Positions 35,123-44,400 of a stretch of 64,000 bases of DNA are shown in pieces. The notes beneath the pieces are model-generated. The model did no database searches and had not been told where the DNA came from. It saw only the letters and a list, made by a program, of their open reading frames with translations. The position numbers and the translations under genes are program-made. The stretch spans positions 620,001-684,000 of the forward strand of contig NZ_AP025282.1 of NCBI RefSeq assembly GCF_024347215.1, in the 5' to 3' direction. This DNA comes from Aliamphritea ceti (lineage in GTDB: Bacteria > Pseudomonadota > Gammaproteobacteria > Pseudomonadales > Balneatricaceae). Every line of letters begins with the position of its first letter. The first letter of the stretch is position 1.

Positions 35123-37248
35123 TGATTTTAGAGCAGCAGTTTTATCGATTGGGTGCGGCGTTTTTCTTACCGTTGGTTTCTATCCGTACAGCTTTTAAAG
35201 TACTAAGTGTTTGTTTACTAACTAGTATAAGTCAGTTGGCTCAGTCTGCTGATGTGCAGTTATTAAAGTCTTCTTTTGTTAGTTTACCTAATGATAAGTT
35301 AGAAATGCGGTTTGATTTTGATGTGCCGCCTTCAGTGCCAAAAGCATATATGACGAACAGCCCGGCACGATTAGTTTTAGACTTATGGGGCGTTGAAAAT
35401 ATTCAGGATATGCGTAACTTGGCAGTGGAAAGTGGCAAGGTTCGTAGCGTGAATTTTGCCCAGGTACCTGGGCGTTTGCGAGTAGTCATGAATTTATATG
35501 CTGCTACTGCATTTGATACTTACGCTGATGGTAATAGCCTGTTTGTTGTAGTTGGAGATCTAAATAGAGAAGATACAAAAGCTGTAGCCAAGACAGAACA
35601 GGCAGCGGCCGATAATCGTTTAAATGCTGTAGCTGATCCGACAAAGCCTCAGCGCACGCGAGTTCAGGGAGTTGACTTTGAAAGAACCCCTGAAGGTGGT
35701 GGCAGGGTAGTGGTGACACTGTCTGATGATAAGGCAGGAGTAGATATTGTTGAAGAGGGCAACAATATTGTTGTTAATCTGGTTGGGGTTGAACTTTCCC
35801 AAGCATTGCAGCAGCGGGTAGATGTGCAGGATTTTGCTACGCCTGTACTGTTTATCGATTCAATTGCCAGTGGTGAAAATACCAGTATCTTAGTAAAGCC
35901 TTCCGCGGAACCTTATGACTATCTTGCGTATCAAACTAATAATCAGTTGTGGATAGAGCTTAAGCCGTTAACGCAGGAAGCGCTTGAAGAGCGCGAAGAG
36001 CGTTTTCCTTATACAGGTGAGCGTATTGACTTAGATTTTCAAAATGTTGAAGTACGTTCAGTTCTACAAATCCTTGCTGAGGTTGCCGAGAAAAACTTGG
36101 TTGTGAGTGATCAGGTTGGCGGTAATATTACCTTGCGACTTAAGAATGTTCCCTGGGATCAGGCGCTGGATTTGATTTTAAGTACGAATAAACTGGATAA
36201 GCGAGAAATTGGCAACGTTTTGTTAATTGGTACTGCTGCAGAAATTGCTGAGCGTGAACGGATTGAGTTGGAAAGTAGTAAACAAGTTGAAGAGCTTTCG
36301 CCGTTGCGTACTGAGTTTATTCAGGTTGATTACCGTAAAGCGTCGGATATGGTCAGCCGGCTAACAGAAGCAAGATTGATTTCCGAGCGCGGCTTCATTC
36401 TCGCTGATGATGAAACGAATACGTTAATGATTCGTGAAACGGCTAAAGGTTTGACTGATGTGCGTAAAACACTGAGTCGTTTTGATACTGAGGTTGCTCA
36501 GGTATTGATTGAGGCTCGGTTGGTGACTGCAAACACTGATGTGACAAAAGACTTGGGTGTAAAGTGGGGAGTAGGGTATACCGAAACGCATGGGGATGGA
36601 TCTTCAGTGACTTTAGGACGGAGTATCGCTGATATTAATAGTCCTGGTGGAAATACAGGTCTAAATGTGGATCTGGGTGCGCAGGCTGTTAATGCGACAG
36701 GTCTTGCCATTGGTTTACGGTCAGGGTCTAGCACTTTACTTGGATTGGAACTATCTGCGCTCGAATCTGATGGTCGGGTAGATGTTATTTCTCAGCCTAA
36801 AGTAGTCACCACTAATGGAAAAAAAGCCTTAATTCAATCGGGTACTGAGATCCCATTTCAATCAGTTGATGAGGATGGAAAAGTTAGTATTGAATTTAAA
36901 GACGTCGTACTATCACTTGATGTGACACCGCGAATTAATCCTGGTGATCGTGTAGCTATGGACTTGGTGATAAAAAAAGATTCAATAGGTGATCTTTTAC
37001 CTAATGGTGAAATCAGCATAATTAATAATGAGCTGGAAACGTCGATCGTTGTTCCAGACGGGCAAACAATCGTGCTTGGTGGGGTCTTTGAAAATACAAA
37101 GCGTAATACAATCAATAAAACTCCGTTGTTGGGTGATTTGCCTGTAGTTGGTAATTTATTTCGGAATACGCAGACTAAAAATACGAAGGCAGAACTGCTT
37201 ATTTTCATAACGCCTAAGTTAATACGTGAGTCGTTGTCGGTCAGATAA
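35119..37248 (+). CDS. pilQ: Type IV pilus secretin PilQ
   Basis: Outer-membrane channel through which the pilus extends. The 709-residue protein has a long signal sequence (cleavage probably after SAD near residue 45), two AMIN domains that bind peptidoglycan (about 47-280), an STN/N0 domain (DLDFQNVEVRSVLQIL, near 305), an N1 domain and the secretin pore (about 520-705) with the conserved VPDGQTIVLGGVFE near the end. ATG overlaps the pilP stop. It is last in the pil operon. Confidence 0.96.
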   Translation: MMILEQQFYRLGAAFFLPLVSIRTAFKVLSVCLLTSISQLAQSADVQLLKSSFVSLPNDKLEMRFDFDVPPSVPKAYMTNSPARLVLDLWGVENIQDMRNLAVESGKVRSVNFAQVPGRLRVVMNLYAATAFDTYADGNSLFVVVGDLNREDTKAVAKTEQAAADNRLNAVADPTKPQRTRVQGVDFERTPEGGGRVVVTLSDDKAGVDIVEEGNNIVVNLVGVELSQALQQRVDVQDFATPVLFIDSIASGENTSILVKPSAEPYDYLAYQTNNQLWIELKPLTQEALEEREERFPYTGERIDLDFQNVEVRSVLQILAEVAEKNLVVSDQVGGNITLRLKNVPWDQALDLILSTNKLDKREIGNVLLIGTAAEIAERERIELESSKQVEELSPLRTEFIQVDYRKASDMVSRLTEARLISERGFILADDETNTLMIRETAKGLTDVRKTLSRFDTEVAQVLIEARLVTANTDVTKDLGVKWGVGYTETHGDGSSVTLGRSIADINSPGGNTGLNVDLGAQAVNATGLAIGLRSGSSTLLGLELSALESDGRVDVISQPKVVTTNGKKALIQSGTEIPFQSVDEDGKVSIEFKDVVLSLDVTPRINPGDRVAMDLVIKKDSIGDLLPNGEISIINNELETSIVVPDGQTIVLGGVFENTKRNTINKTPLLGDLPVVGNLFRNTQTKNTKAELLIFITPKLIRESLSVR

Positions 37249-37253
37249 TACTA

Positions 37254-37288
37254 ATGCCGTAGCTTACTTTTAAGCTGCGGCATATTTT
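37254..37288 (+). terminator. Terminator-like hairpin between pilQ and aroK
   Basis: A 13-bp stem (37254-37266 with 37271-37283, one G-U) and a CTTT loop, followed by ATTTTG. The T-run is short, so read-through into aroK is likely. Confidence 0.6.
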
Positions 37289-37305
37289 GTAATGGATATG
37301 TTAAT

Positions 37306-37824
37306 TTGAATATTTTTTTAGTCGGTCCTATGGGGGCGGGCAAAAGTACAATTGGTCGCTTGTTGTCCCTAGAGCTGAAATTAGATTTTGTTGATTCAGA
37401 TAGGGTAATTGAAGAGCGCGCGGGTGCTGATATACCCTGGATCTTTGATGTTGAAGGCGAAGCAGGCTTTCGCCTGCGTGAGGCGAATGTGATTGATCAG
37501 CTTACCGAGGAAGATGGTCAGGTACTGGCTACTGGCGGTGGAGTTGTTTTAAAGGAAGAAAATCGGGCTTGCTTGCAGGGGCGCGGAACAGTTGTTTACT
37601 TAACGACGTCTATTGAGCAGCAGTTAGAACGTACATCCCGGGATAAAAATCGCCCCTTATTGCAGCAGCCTGATCCTGAGCAGGTTCTTGTGCAGTTAAT
37701 GGAAGAGCGGCATCCACTTTATACTCAGGTAGCAGATTTCTCCGTTGTGACCGATCGACGCAATCCACGTTCTGTGGTTACTGAAATCGTAGAGCTTTTA
37801 CAGCAGCAAAAAATTCTTAAATAG
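37306..37824 (+). CDS. aroK: Shikimate kinase
   Basis: Phosphorylates shikimate in aromatic amino acid synthesis. The 172-residue protein has the Walker A GPMGAGKSTIG (residues 7-17), the shikimate-binding DSDRVIEERAG, ATGGGVVLKEENR and the lid region RDKNRPLL. The start is TTG at 37306; no ATG or GTG is available nearby in frame. It is followed 13 bp later by aroB, the usual pairing after pilQ. Confidence 0.96.
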   Translation: MNIFLVGPMGAGKSTIGRLLSLELKLDFVDSDRVIEERAGADIPWIFDVEGEAGFRLREANVIDQLTEEDGQVLATGGGVVLKEENRACLQGRGTVVYLTTSIEQQLERTSRDKNRPLLQQPDPEQVLVQLMEERHPLYTQVADFSVVTDRRNPRSVVTEIVELLQQQKILK

Positions 37825-37837
37825 TGATTTGAAATAT

Positions 37838-38923
37838 ATGACTCAGCAGACGCTTAATGTTGATTTAGGTGATCGTTCGTATCCAATATTTGTTGGTAAT
37901 GATTTATTTCAGCCGGAAATGCTGGCGCCATATATTCGTGGCAACCAAGTGTTAGTCGTCAGTAATACAACGGTAGCACCTTTATATATGGCGACACTGA
38001 AGGCTGCGTTACCTGCTATTCAGGTTGACGAAGTTATTCTTCCTGATGGTGAAGAATATAAAAGCCTGACGCATTTGAATGCAATCTATGATGAGTTACT
38101 ACAGAAGCGACATAACCGAACCACTACGCTTATTGCGCTCGGAGGTGGTGTTGTTGGCGATATGACAGGTTATGCCGCAGCTTCTTATCAGCGTGGCGTT
38201 AATTTTATTCAGGTGCCAACCACTTTGTTGTCTCAGGTTGATTCCTCGGTTGGTGGTAAGACTGGCGTGAATCATCCAATGGGTAAAAACATGATAGGTG
38301 CTTTTCATCAACCGCAGGTTGTGTTGGCCAGTGTTGATGCGTTGGAAACCCTGCCTGATCGTGAATTATCTGCAGGCCTCGCGGAAGTAGTGAAGTACGG
38401 TTTTATTTATGACGCTGATTTTCTAGCTTGGTTAGAAGAGAATATGTCGGATCTGATGGCCCGTGACAGTAAAAAACTGAGCCAGGCGATCTATCGTTCC
38501 TGTGAGGTGAAAGCTGAAGTTGTTGCGCAGGATGAGCGGGAGGGAGGTATTCGTGCGATTCTCAATTTAGGTCATACTTTTGGCCATGCGATTGAAGCGA
38601 AGCAGGGGTACGGTAACTGGTTACATGGTGAAGCCGTTGCTGCCGGAACAATGATGGCGGCTGATCTTTCGCGTCGTTTAGGTTGGCTGACTGTTGGTGA
38701 TGTAAAGCGCGTAGAGAAGGTTTTGTTGGCTGCTAACCTGCCAGTCAGGCCACCGCAAGATATGACTGCGGAAGACTTTATTGATTTGATGTCAGTTGAT
38801 AAAAAAGTCTTAGATGGCCAGTTGCGATTAGTGTTACTTAAGTCGTTGGGAAATGCGGTAGTAACAGCAGATTTTTCCGCAGATTTGTTACAAGAAACGT
38901 TAACCGCTGGCGCATATTGCTAA
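37838..38923 (+). CDS. aroB: 3-dehydroquinate synthase
   Basis: NAD- and metal-dependent cyclisation of DAHP to 3-dehydroquinate. The 361-residue protein has the conserved GGGVVGDMTGYAAASYQRG, PTTLLSQVDSSVGGKTGVNH and the metal-binding LNLGHTFGHAIE and WLHGEAVAAG. A TTG at 37829 could extend it by three codons; ATG 37838 (MTQQTLNVDLG) is preferred. Confidence 0.97.
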   Translation: MTQQTLNVDLGDRSYPIFVGNDLFQPEMLAPYIRGNQVLVVSNTTVAPLYMATLKAALPAIQVDEVILPDGEEYKSLTHLNAIYDELLQKRHNRTTTLIALGGGVVGDMTGYAAASYQRGVNFIQVPTTLLSQVDSSVGGKTGVNHPMGKNMIGAFHQPQVVLASVDALETLPDRELSAGLAEVVKYGFIYDADFLAWLEENMSDLMARDSKKLSQAIYRSCEVKAEVVAQDEREGGIRAILNLGHTFGHAIEAKQGYGNWLHGEAVAAGTMMAADLSRRLGWLTVGDVKRVEKVLLAANLPVRPPQDMTAEDFIDLMSVDKKVLDGQLRLVLLKSLGNAVVTADFSADLLQETLTAGAYC

Positions 38924-38944
38924 CAGAAGGCTGAATATTCAACC

Positions 38945-40678
38945 ATGGCGCAGACCCCGATTAATCAACAGGCACTGGCAGCAGCTTTTGAATCTGCACA
39001 GCAACGTAAGTCATTCTATTTTGAACCTGCTTCCAGGGTTCAGATGGTCGATAAAATTGAGCATTTGAGTCGTTTTAGTGACTTTCTTCTGGTTGTAACA
39101 GGTGATGCCGGAGCTGGTAAATCGACCTTACTGGAACAGTTGAGAGTACCAGAAACGGATACTACGCTTTGTGCCAGTATTTTACGTTGTGATCAGCCCG
39201 TCAATGTATCTGTATTGCTGAGGAGTCTTGCTAAACAGCTGCCTGTAGATATCCCTGATCAGGCGGATAATCGTAAATTATTAGCGCTTATCTATGAAGC
39301 TTGTAATGTGTTATCTGCGCAGGGCATGCAGTGGCTGGTAATGGTGGATGATGCAGAGAAACTGGGAAAGGATGCACTGGAGTTTTTATTGCATCTGTTA
39401 ACAGATGCGGCTGCCTTGTCAGCTAAGCCTCATGTGATTCTGTTTGGTTTACCTGAGTTGATGACCCGTTTACAGCAAGATCACAGTATTGATCAGTTGG
39501 ATGGTCAGACACATCACCAAATGCTTGAGCCTTTTGCTGAAGATGAAGCGCAAAGCTACATTATTCAGCGTTATAAGGCTGCTCAGTCATTATCTGAAGA
39601 GCAATTACGGCAGTTATTTGTCATTTCCGGTGGTTTGCCTGGTGGGTTAAATCAGGCTGTTGAAAACTTATTCCGGGCCGGTGAAATTAGCCAGAACAAG
39701 TCTTCTCGGGGCCTACCGCGTGTACATTTGATTAGCATTGCGACAGTGCTGATAGGTGTGTTGTTGATTTCATTATGGCAGTACTGGCCGGAAGAGCAGC
39801 AAAGTGAGGATGTTCGTGAACGTGTTCAGTTAGAGCTTCCAGTTACACCGGCAGCTAAAGAAGCTGCAATCATTGACGTTTCAGATGAACCTGCTGTACG
39901 TAAGATTTTACCTATTCCGTCACTTGAACCTGATCTTGTTATCAAAGATAACAGCGTTGTTGAGGCTAATAAGCCTGTGCCGGTTGCTAAGATTGTTGAG
40001 AAGAAAGCTGTAGAGAAAAAACAGCCAGCCAAACCTGTTTCTGATACATCTGTCTTAGTAAAGAGTGAGCAGTCTAAACTTAGTAAAACTGATTCTGCTG
40101 ATAAATCCAAACCTGTGTTGCCAAAACCAGAGGCTTCTGTGCAATCAAAAATTGTTGCTGAAGCGAAAGATAAAGTTGCAGCAAAAGTGATTGCAGAAAA
40201 GCCAGCAGTAAAACCTGTTGAGGTTGCAGCAGCAGTCAAAAATACAGTTTCTGAAGCCCCTGCAAAACCGGATGTTAAAGTTAAGCCTATAATTAAACCA
40301 GTCGTTAAACCTGTTGTTAAAACGGTTCCTAAGGCTGTAGTTAAGGAAAGCCCGGCTGTTGCTAAGTTGACAGCGCCTCAGCTCACAGTAAGTGAGCAGG
40401 CATTGCTTGAGTGGCCTACTTCCGGCTATACGCTTCAGGTATTGGGTGCCGGGTTAAAGAAAAGTGCTGATGATTTCATTCGTGGACAACAGGAGCCTCA
40501 GAAGTTCTACCTGTTCAGAACTACCTACAAGGGAAACCCATGGTATGTAGTGGTCTACGGACAATATAAAAGTCGTCAGTCAGCGTCAGTTGCCAGTAAA
40601 TCTTTACCAGATGGGTTGCGTAAGCTTCAGCCCTGGGCGAGATCCATACAGGGTATCCAGTCTGAGATAAAAAAATAG
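38945..40678 (+). CDS. damX: DamX-like AAA/SPOR cell-division protein
   Basis: A 577-residue protein. An AAA-type ATPase domain (about 20-245) has Walker A GDAGAGKST (53-61) and a Walker-B-like LVMVDDAEK. One membrane helix (about 263-280) follows, then a long low-complexity periplasmic linker rich in Lys, Pro, Val and Ala (about 300-480), and a C-terminal SPOR domain (about 490-570) that binds denuded glycan at the septum. Position after aroB matches E. coli damX and the equivalent Pseudomonas gene. E. coli DamX affects septation; the role here is inferred. Confidence 0.88.
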   Translation: MAQTPINQQALAAAFESAQQRKSFYFEPASRVQMVDKIEHLSRFSDFLLVVTGDAGAGKSTLLEQLRVPETDTTLCASILRCDQPVNVSVLLRSLAKQLPVDIPDQADNRKLLALIYEACNVLSAQGMQWLVMVDDAEKLGKDALEFLLHLLTDAAALSAKPHVILFGLPELMTRLQQDHSIDQLDGQTHHQMLEPFAEDEAQSYIIQRYKAAQSLSEEQLRQLFVISGGLPGGLNQAVENLFRAGEISQNKSSRGLPRVHLISIATVLIGVLLISLWQYWPEEQQSEDVRERVQLELPVTPAAKEAAIIDVSDEPAVRKILPIPSLEPDLVIKDNSVVEANKPVPVAKIVEKKAVEKKQPAKPVSDTSVLVKSEQSKLSKTDSADKSKPVLPKPEASVQSKIVAEAKDKVAAKVIAEKPAVKPVEVAAAVKNTVSEAPAKPDVKVKPIIKPVVKPVVKTVPKAVVKESPAVAKLTAPQLTVSEQALLEWPTSGYTLQVLGAGLKKSADDFIRGQQEPQKFYLFRTTYKGNPWYVVVYGQYKSRQSASVASKSLPDGLRKLQPWARSIQGIQSEIKK

Positions 40679-40701
40679 GGCTTTACCTAAGGTAAAGCCC
40701 T
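40677..40701 (+). terminator. Hairpin overlapping the damX stop codon
   Basis: AGGGCTTTACC (40677-40687) and GGTAAAGCCCT (40691-40701) form a perfect 11-bp stem with a 3-nt loop. The downstream sequence is A/G-rich, so it is not a canonical terminator on this strand; on the reverse strand no gene would need one. Confidence 0.55.
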
Positions 40702-40727
40702 GAAGAAAAGGACAAACAAGGAGAGAA

Positions 40728-40787
40728 ATGACGTCCGCCCGGCGTTTGAGCCTGACTGGGTGTATCGCTGGGAAATATGGAAGTTAA
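40728..40787 (+). CDS. Candidate 19-residue leader peptide
   Basis: A short frame (MTSARRLSLTGCIAGKYGS) has an unusually good ribosome-binding site, AAGGAG at 40718-40723, four bases before the ATG. It lies alone 50 bp after damX and about 620 bp before gltB. Nothing in the peptide is recognisable, and there is no run of a regulated amino acid. It could be a true small protein, a leader peptide or chance. Confidence 0.3.
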   Translation: MTSARRLSLTGCIAGKYGS

Positions 40788-41097
40788 CCAAATCTCTTTG
40801 CTGCCGAACCTCGGACAGTTGTCATCTGCACGGCCAATACTAGGCCTTCCTTCTGAAACCAAACTGAAAAGTTAGTCGTATCTAAGCTGTAATCCTCATG
40901 TGTTTGACGCGAAGAGGAAAGCGGTCTCATCTGATGTTGTTATTCTCGAGCTGTCTTTGACCAGTGTCGTATTGTGCGCTTGCACAATACGAAGGCAAAA
41001 TATCTGAACGGTGAGGGTTTGGGGTTTTTTAGTCATGCATCCAGTGACTGATGAAATATGCTAATGGTTAGAATGAAAAAACATCACGAAAGAAGTT

Positions 41098-41122
41098 AAA
41101 AGCGCGTTTTTGTGTGCTTTTT
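41098..41122 (+). terminator. Terminator-like stem in the damX-gltB gap
   Basis: AAAAGCGCG (41098-41106) pairs with TGTGCTTTT (41113-41121) including two G-T pairs, with T-rich loop and T-run. It is not next to any gene, so it may end a small RNA or an extended damX transcript. Confidence 0.4.
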
Positions 41123-41285
41123 ATCGTTATACCGTAGATGAGTTTCAGAACCGGACAAGTTTCCTGATATTCATGTTTCTTAAAGGAAACTTAAGGGTGT
41201 TTTTAGAGTATTTGTATATTTAATGCTCAACTGCAGAGTAAATTTCTATAAAAACACCTCTGACAAAAATATCCTCTGAATTGTG

Positions 41286-41291
41286 TATAAT
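41286..41291 (+). promoter_or_regulatory. Likely -10 element of gltB
   Basis: A perfect TATAAT preceded by TG. The nearest -35-like sequence, CTGACA at 41260-41265, is 20 bp away, longer than ideal. A transcript from here would have a leader of about 115 nt. Confidence 0.5.
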
Positions 41292-41321
41292 TTGTCCTTC
41301 CAGGGCTTGGTGTGTAGAATG

Positions 41322-41370
41322 GCCGTCCCTTTGATGAGGATGAAGCCACCTTTTGGGTGCGAAGGACGGC
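41322..41370 (+). promoter_or_regulatory. Folded 5' leader of gltB
   Basis: GCCGTCC (41322-41328) pairs with GGACGGC (41364-41370), enclosing a second stem CACC (41347-41350) with GGTG (41356-41359). It lies between the likely promoter and the start codon at 41412. It may be a cis-acting RNA; no known riboswitch family was recognised. Confidence 0.4.
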
Positions 41371-41411
41371 GATAATATATTGATAAGAAAGAATTTTTGG
41401 TGGGATAACTT

Positions 41412-44400
41412 ATGAGCAACAGTCTATATCGCCCAGGTGAATTTAAAGATAACTGCGGTTTTGGCCTTATGGCCCACATGCAGGGTGAGGCGAGTCATGA
41501 CTTGCTGCAAAAGGCGATAGAAGCCCTTGCCTGTATGACACACCGCGGAGGCATAGCAGCAGACGGTAAGACAGGTGATGGCTGTGGTCTGCTAATGCAA
41601 AAGCCTGATGGGTTTTTACGTGCCGCGGCGCACAAAGAATTGTCAGTAACGCTGACTGAAGAATACGCGGTTGGGATGATTTTTCTCTCCCGTGATCCAA
41701 TTAAAGCCCAGGCAGCCCGACAAATTATGGATCAGGCTCTGGAAGCTCAGGGCTTAGGTGTCGCTGGCTGGCGTGTAGTGCCAACAGATGATGCTTGTTT
41801 GGGTACTATTGCCAAAGATACCCTGCCTCAAATTGAACAGGTTTTTGTAACTACAGATAAGACACAGCGTGAGTTTGCCGTGAGTTTGTATGTAGCCCGT
41901 CGTAAGGCGGAGATCGCACTAAGTTCAGACGAAGATTTCTACATCTGTAGTCTTTCCGATAAGGTTATTTCTTATAAAGGACTGATGATGCCGGTAGATT
42001 TGCCGGTGTTCTATACAGACCTGAGTGATCCTGATCTGGCAACGGCTATCTGTACTTATCATCAACGTTTCTCTACCAACACTGCTCCGCGCTGGCCTTT
42101 GGCTCAGCCGTTCCGGTTGTTGGCTCACAATGGTGAAATAAACACCATTGAAGGGAACCGTAACTGGGCCCGTGCCCGCTCTAATAAGTTTGCAACTGAG
42201 CAGCTACCTAATATTAACGAACTGCAGCCAATTGTTAACACAACTGGTTCAGACTCCTCCAGCATGGATAACATGCTCGAGTTCTTGCTAATAGGCGGCA
42301 TGAATCTGTACCGTGCTGCCCGTATGATCGTACCGCCAGCCTGGCAGAATCTGGACACTATGGATGCCGAGCTGCGGGCTTTCTATGATTACAATTCTAT
42401 GCATATGGAACCATGGGATGGCCCGGCAGGTATGGTACTGACCGATGGCCGTTTTGCGGTCTGCATGCTGGATCGAAATGGTTTGCGCCCTTCACGCTGG
42501 GTGATGACGAAAGACGGTTTCATTTGTACCGCTTCTGAAATTGGTGTGTTCGAGTATCAGCCTGAAGATGTTGTGGCACAGGGCCGGGTAGGTCCGGGCC
42601 AGATCCTGTCTATCGATACTGAAACCGGTGAAGTTTTGCACACTGCGGATGTTGATGACCGTCTGAAGAAAGCACAGCCATATAAGCAGTGGATGCGTGA
42701 GCATTCTTTGCCGCTGGAACAGACCATGAACCTGACTGAGGAGTCTCAGTCATTTCGTGAAATGAGTACGGAAGAAGTAAAAGTTCACATGAAAATGTTC
42801 CATGTGACCTTTGAAGAGCGTGATCAGGTGCTGCGTCCGTTGGGCGAAACCGGCATGGAAGCGGTTGGTTCTATGGGTGACGATAAGCCAATGGCTGTTT
42901 TATCATCAATGATACGTTCACCTTATGATTATTTCCGACAGCAGTTTGCTCAGGTAACTAATCCGCCGATCGATCCATTGCGTGAATCTATCGTGATGTC
43001 GCTGGATACCTGTATTGGTTCCGAGCGTAACGTATTTGCTGAGTCGCCGGAGTATGCCCGCCGTATCATGCTGACAACGCCAGTACTGTCGGCCAGCAAA
43101 TTCCTGAGATTGAAGAATAATACGCATGACGGTTTTGATGTTGCACAGATAGACCTGAATTATGATCCAGCTGAAACTGATCTTGAACAAGCTGTTATCA
43201 GTGTCTGCGATCAGGCTGAAGCTTTTGCCCGTGACGGTAAGGTAATCATTATTCTGTCGGATGCGGCTATTCGCCAGGGTAAATTGCCAATTCATGCTTC
43301 TATGGCAACCGGTGCAGTTCACCATCGCTTAATAAATGAAGGCTTACGTCCAGACGTAAACTTGATTGTTGAGTCCGGTACTGTCCGTGATCCGCATCAC
43401 TTTGCCGTGCTGTTTGGTTTTGGAGCGACAGCTGTTTACCCATATCTGGCCTATCGCGCTTTGACTGACCTGTGTAATACCGGTGAGTTACCGATGGACT
43501 GGTTGGATAGCCATGAGAATTATCGTAAAGGTATCAATAAAGGCCTGATGAAAATCATGTCTAAGATGGGTATCTCTACGATTGCTTCATACCGTGGTGC
43601 TCAGCTGTTCGAAGCTGTTGGTGTCAGTTCACCGGTGGTTGATCTGTGTTTTACCGGTGTTACCAGTCGCATTGAAGGTGCCGATTTTACTGACTTCCAA
43701 AGTGATCAGTCTGATCTGGCTAAACATGCCTGGATTGCTCGCAAGCGAATCAGTCAGGGTGGCTTGCTGAAGTATGTCCACGGTGGCGAATACCATGCTT
43801 ACAATCCGGATGTCATTCAGTCGATTCATAAAGCTGTTCGTAGCGGTGACGATTCCGACTATCAGGTGTATGCAGATCTGGTCAATCAGCGCGGAGTAGC
43901 AACTATCCGGGATCTGATGGCACTGAAGTCTGATGTTAAAGCGATCGATATTTCTGAAGTAGAACCGGTTGAAGCTATTTTTAAACGCTTTGATTCTGCC
44001 GCAATGTCTTTAGGTGCTTTATCACCTGAGGCGCATGAATGTCTGGCTATGGCTATGAATGAGCTGGGTGGGCGTTCAAATTCCGGTGAGGGTGGTGAAG
44101 ATCCTGCTCGTCACGGTACTAATCGCCGTTCTAAAATTAAGCAGGTGGCTTCAGGTCGTTTCGGTGTGACACCAGAGTATCTGGTGAATGCTGAAGTTAT
44201 GCAGATAAAAGTAGCCCAGGGTGCTAAGCCAGGTGAAGGTGGTCAGCTACCTGGTGGAAAGGTTAACCAACTGATTGCACGGTTGCGTTATTCCGTACCG
44301 GGTGTGACGCTGATTTCACCACCTCCACATCATGATATTTATTCGATTGAAGATTTAGCTCAGCTTATTTTTGATCTTAAGCAGGTTAACCCCGAAGGTC

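Larger units (their letters stand above)
40788..41411. other. Long non-coding region before gltB with several hairpins
   Basis: More than 600 bp without a credible gene. It contains a perfect 11-bp hairpin with a GCTT loop (40967-40977 with 40982-40992), a terminator-like stem (41098-41121), distant 8-bp arms AAGTTTCC/GGAAACTT (41157-41192), the likely gltB -10 element and a folded gltB leader. Small RNA or regulatory DNA is plausible. The sequence is not repeated elsewhere in the window as far as I can see. Confidence 0.5.

Noticed and set aside
40679..41411. Sigma-54 promoter for gltB
   Set aside because: No TGGCAC-N5-TTGC-like pair was found; a sigma-70-type -10 box is present instead.
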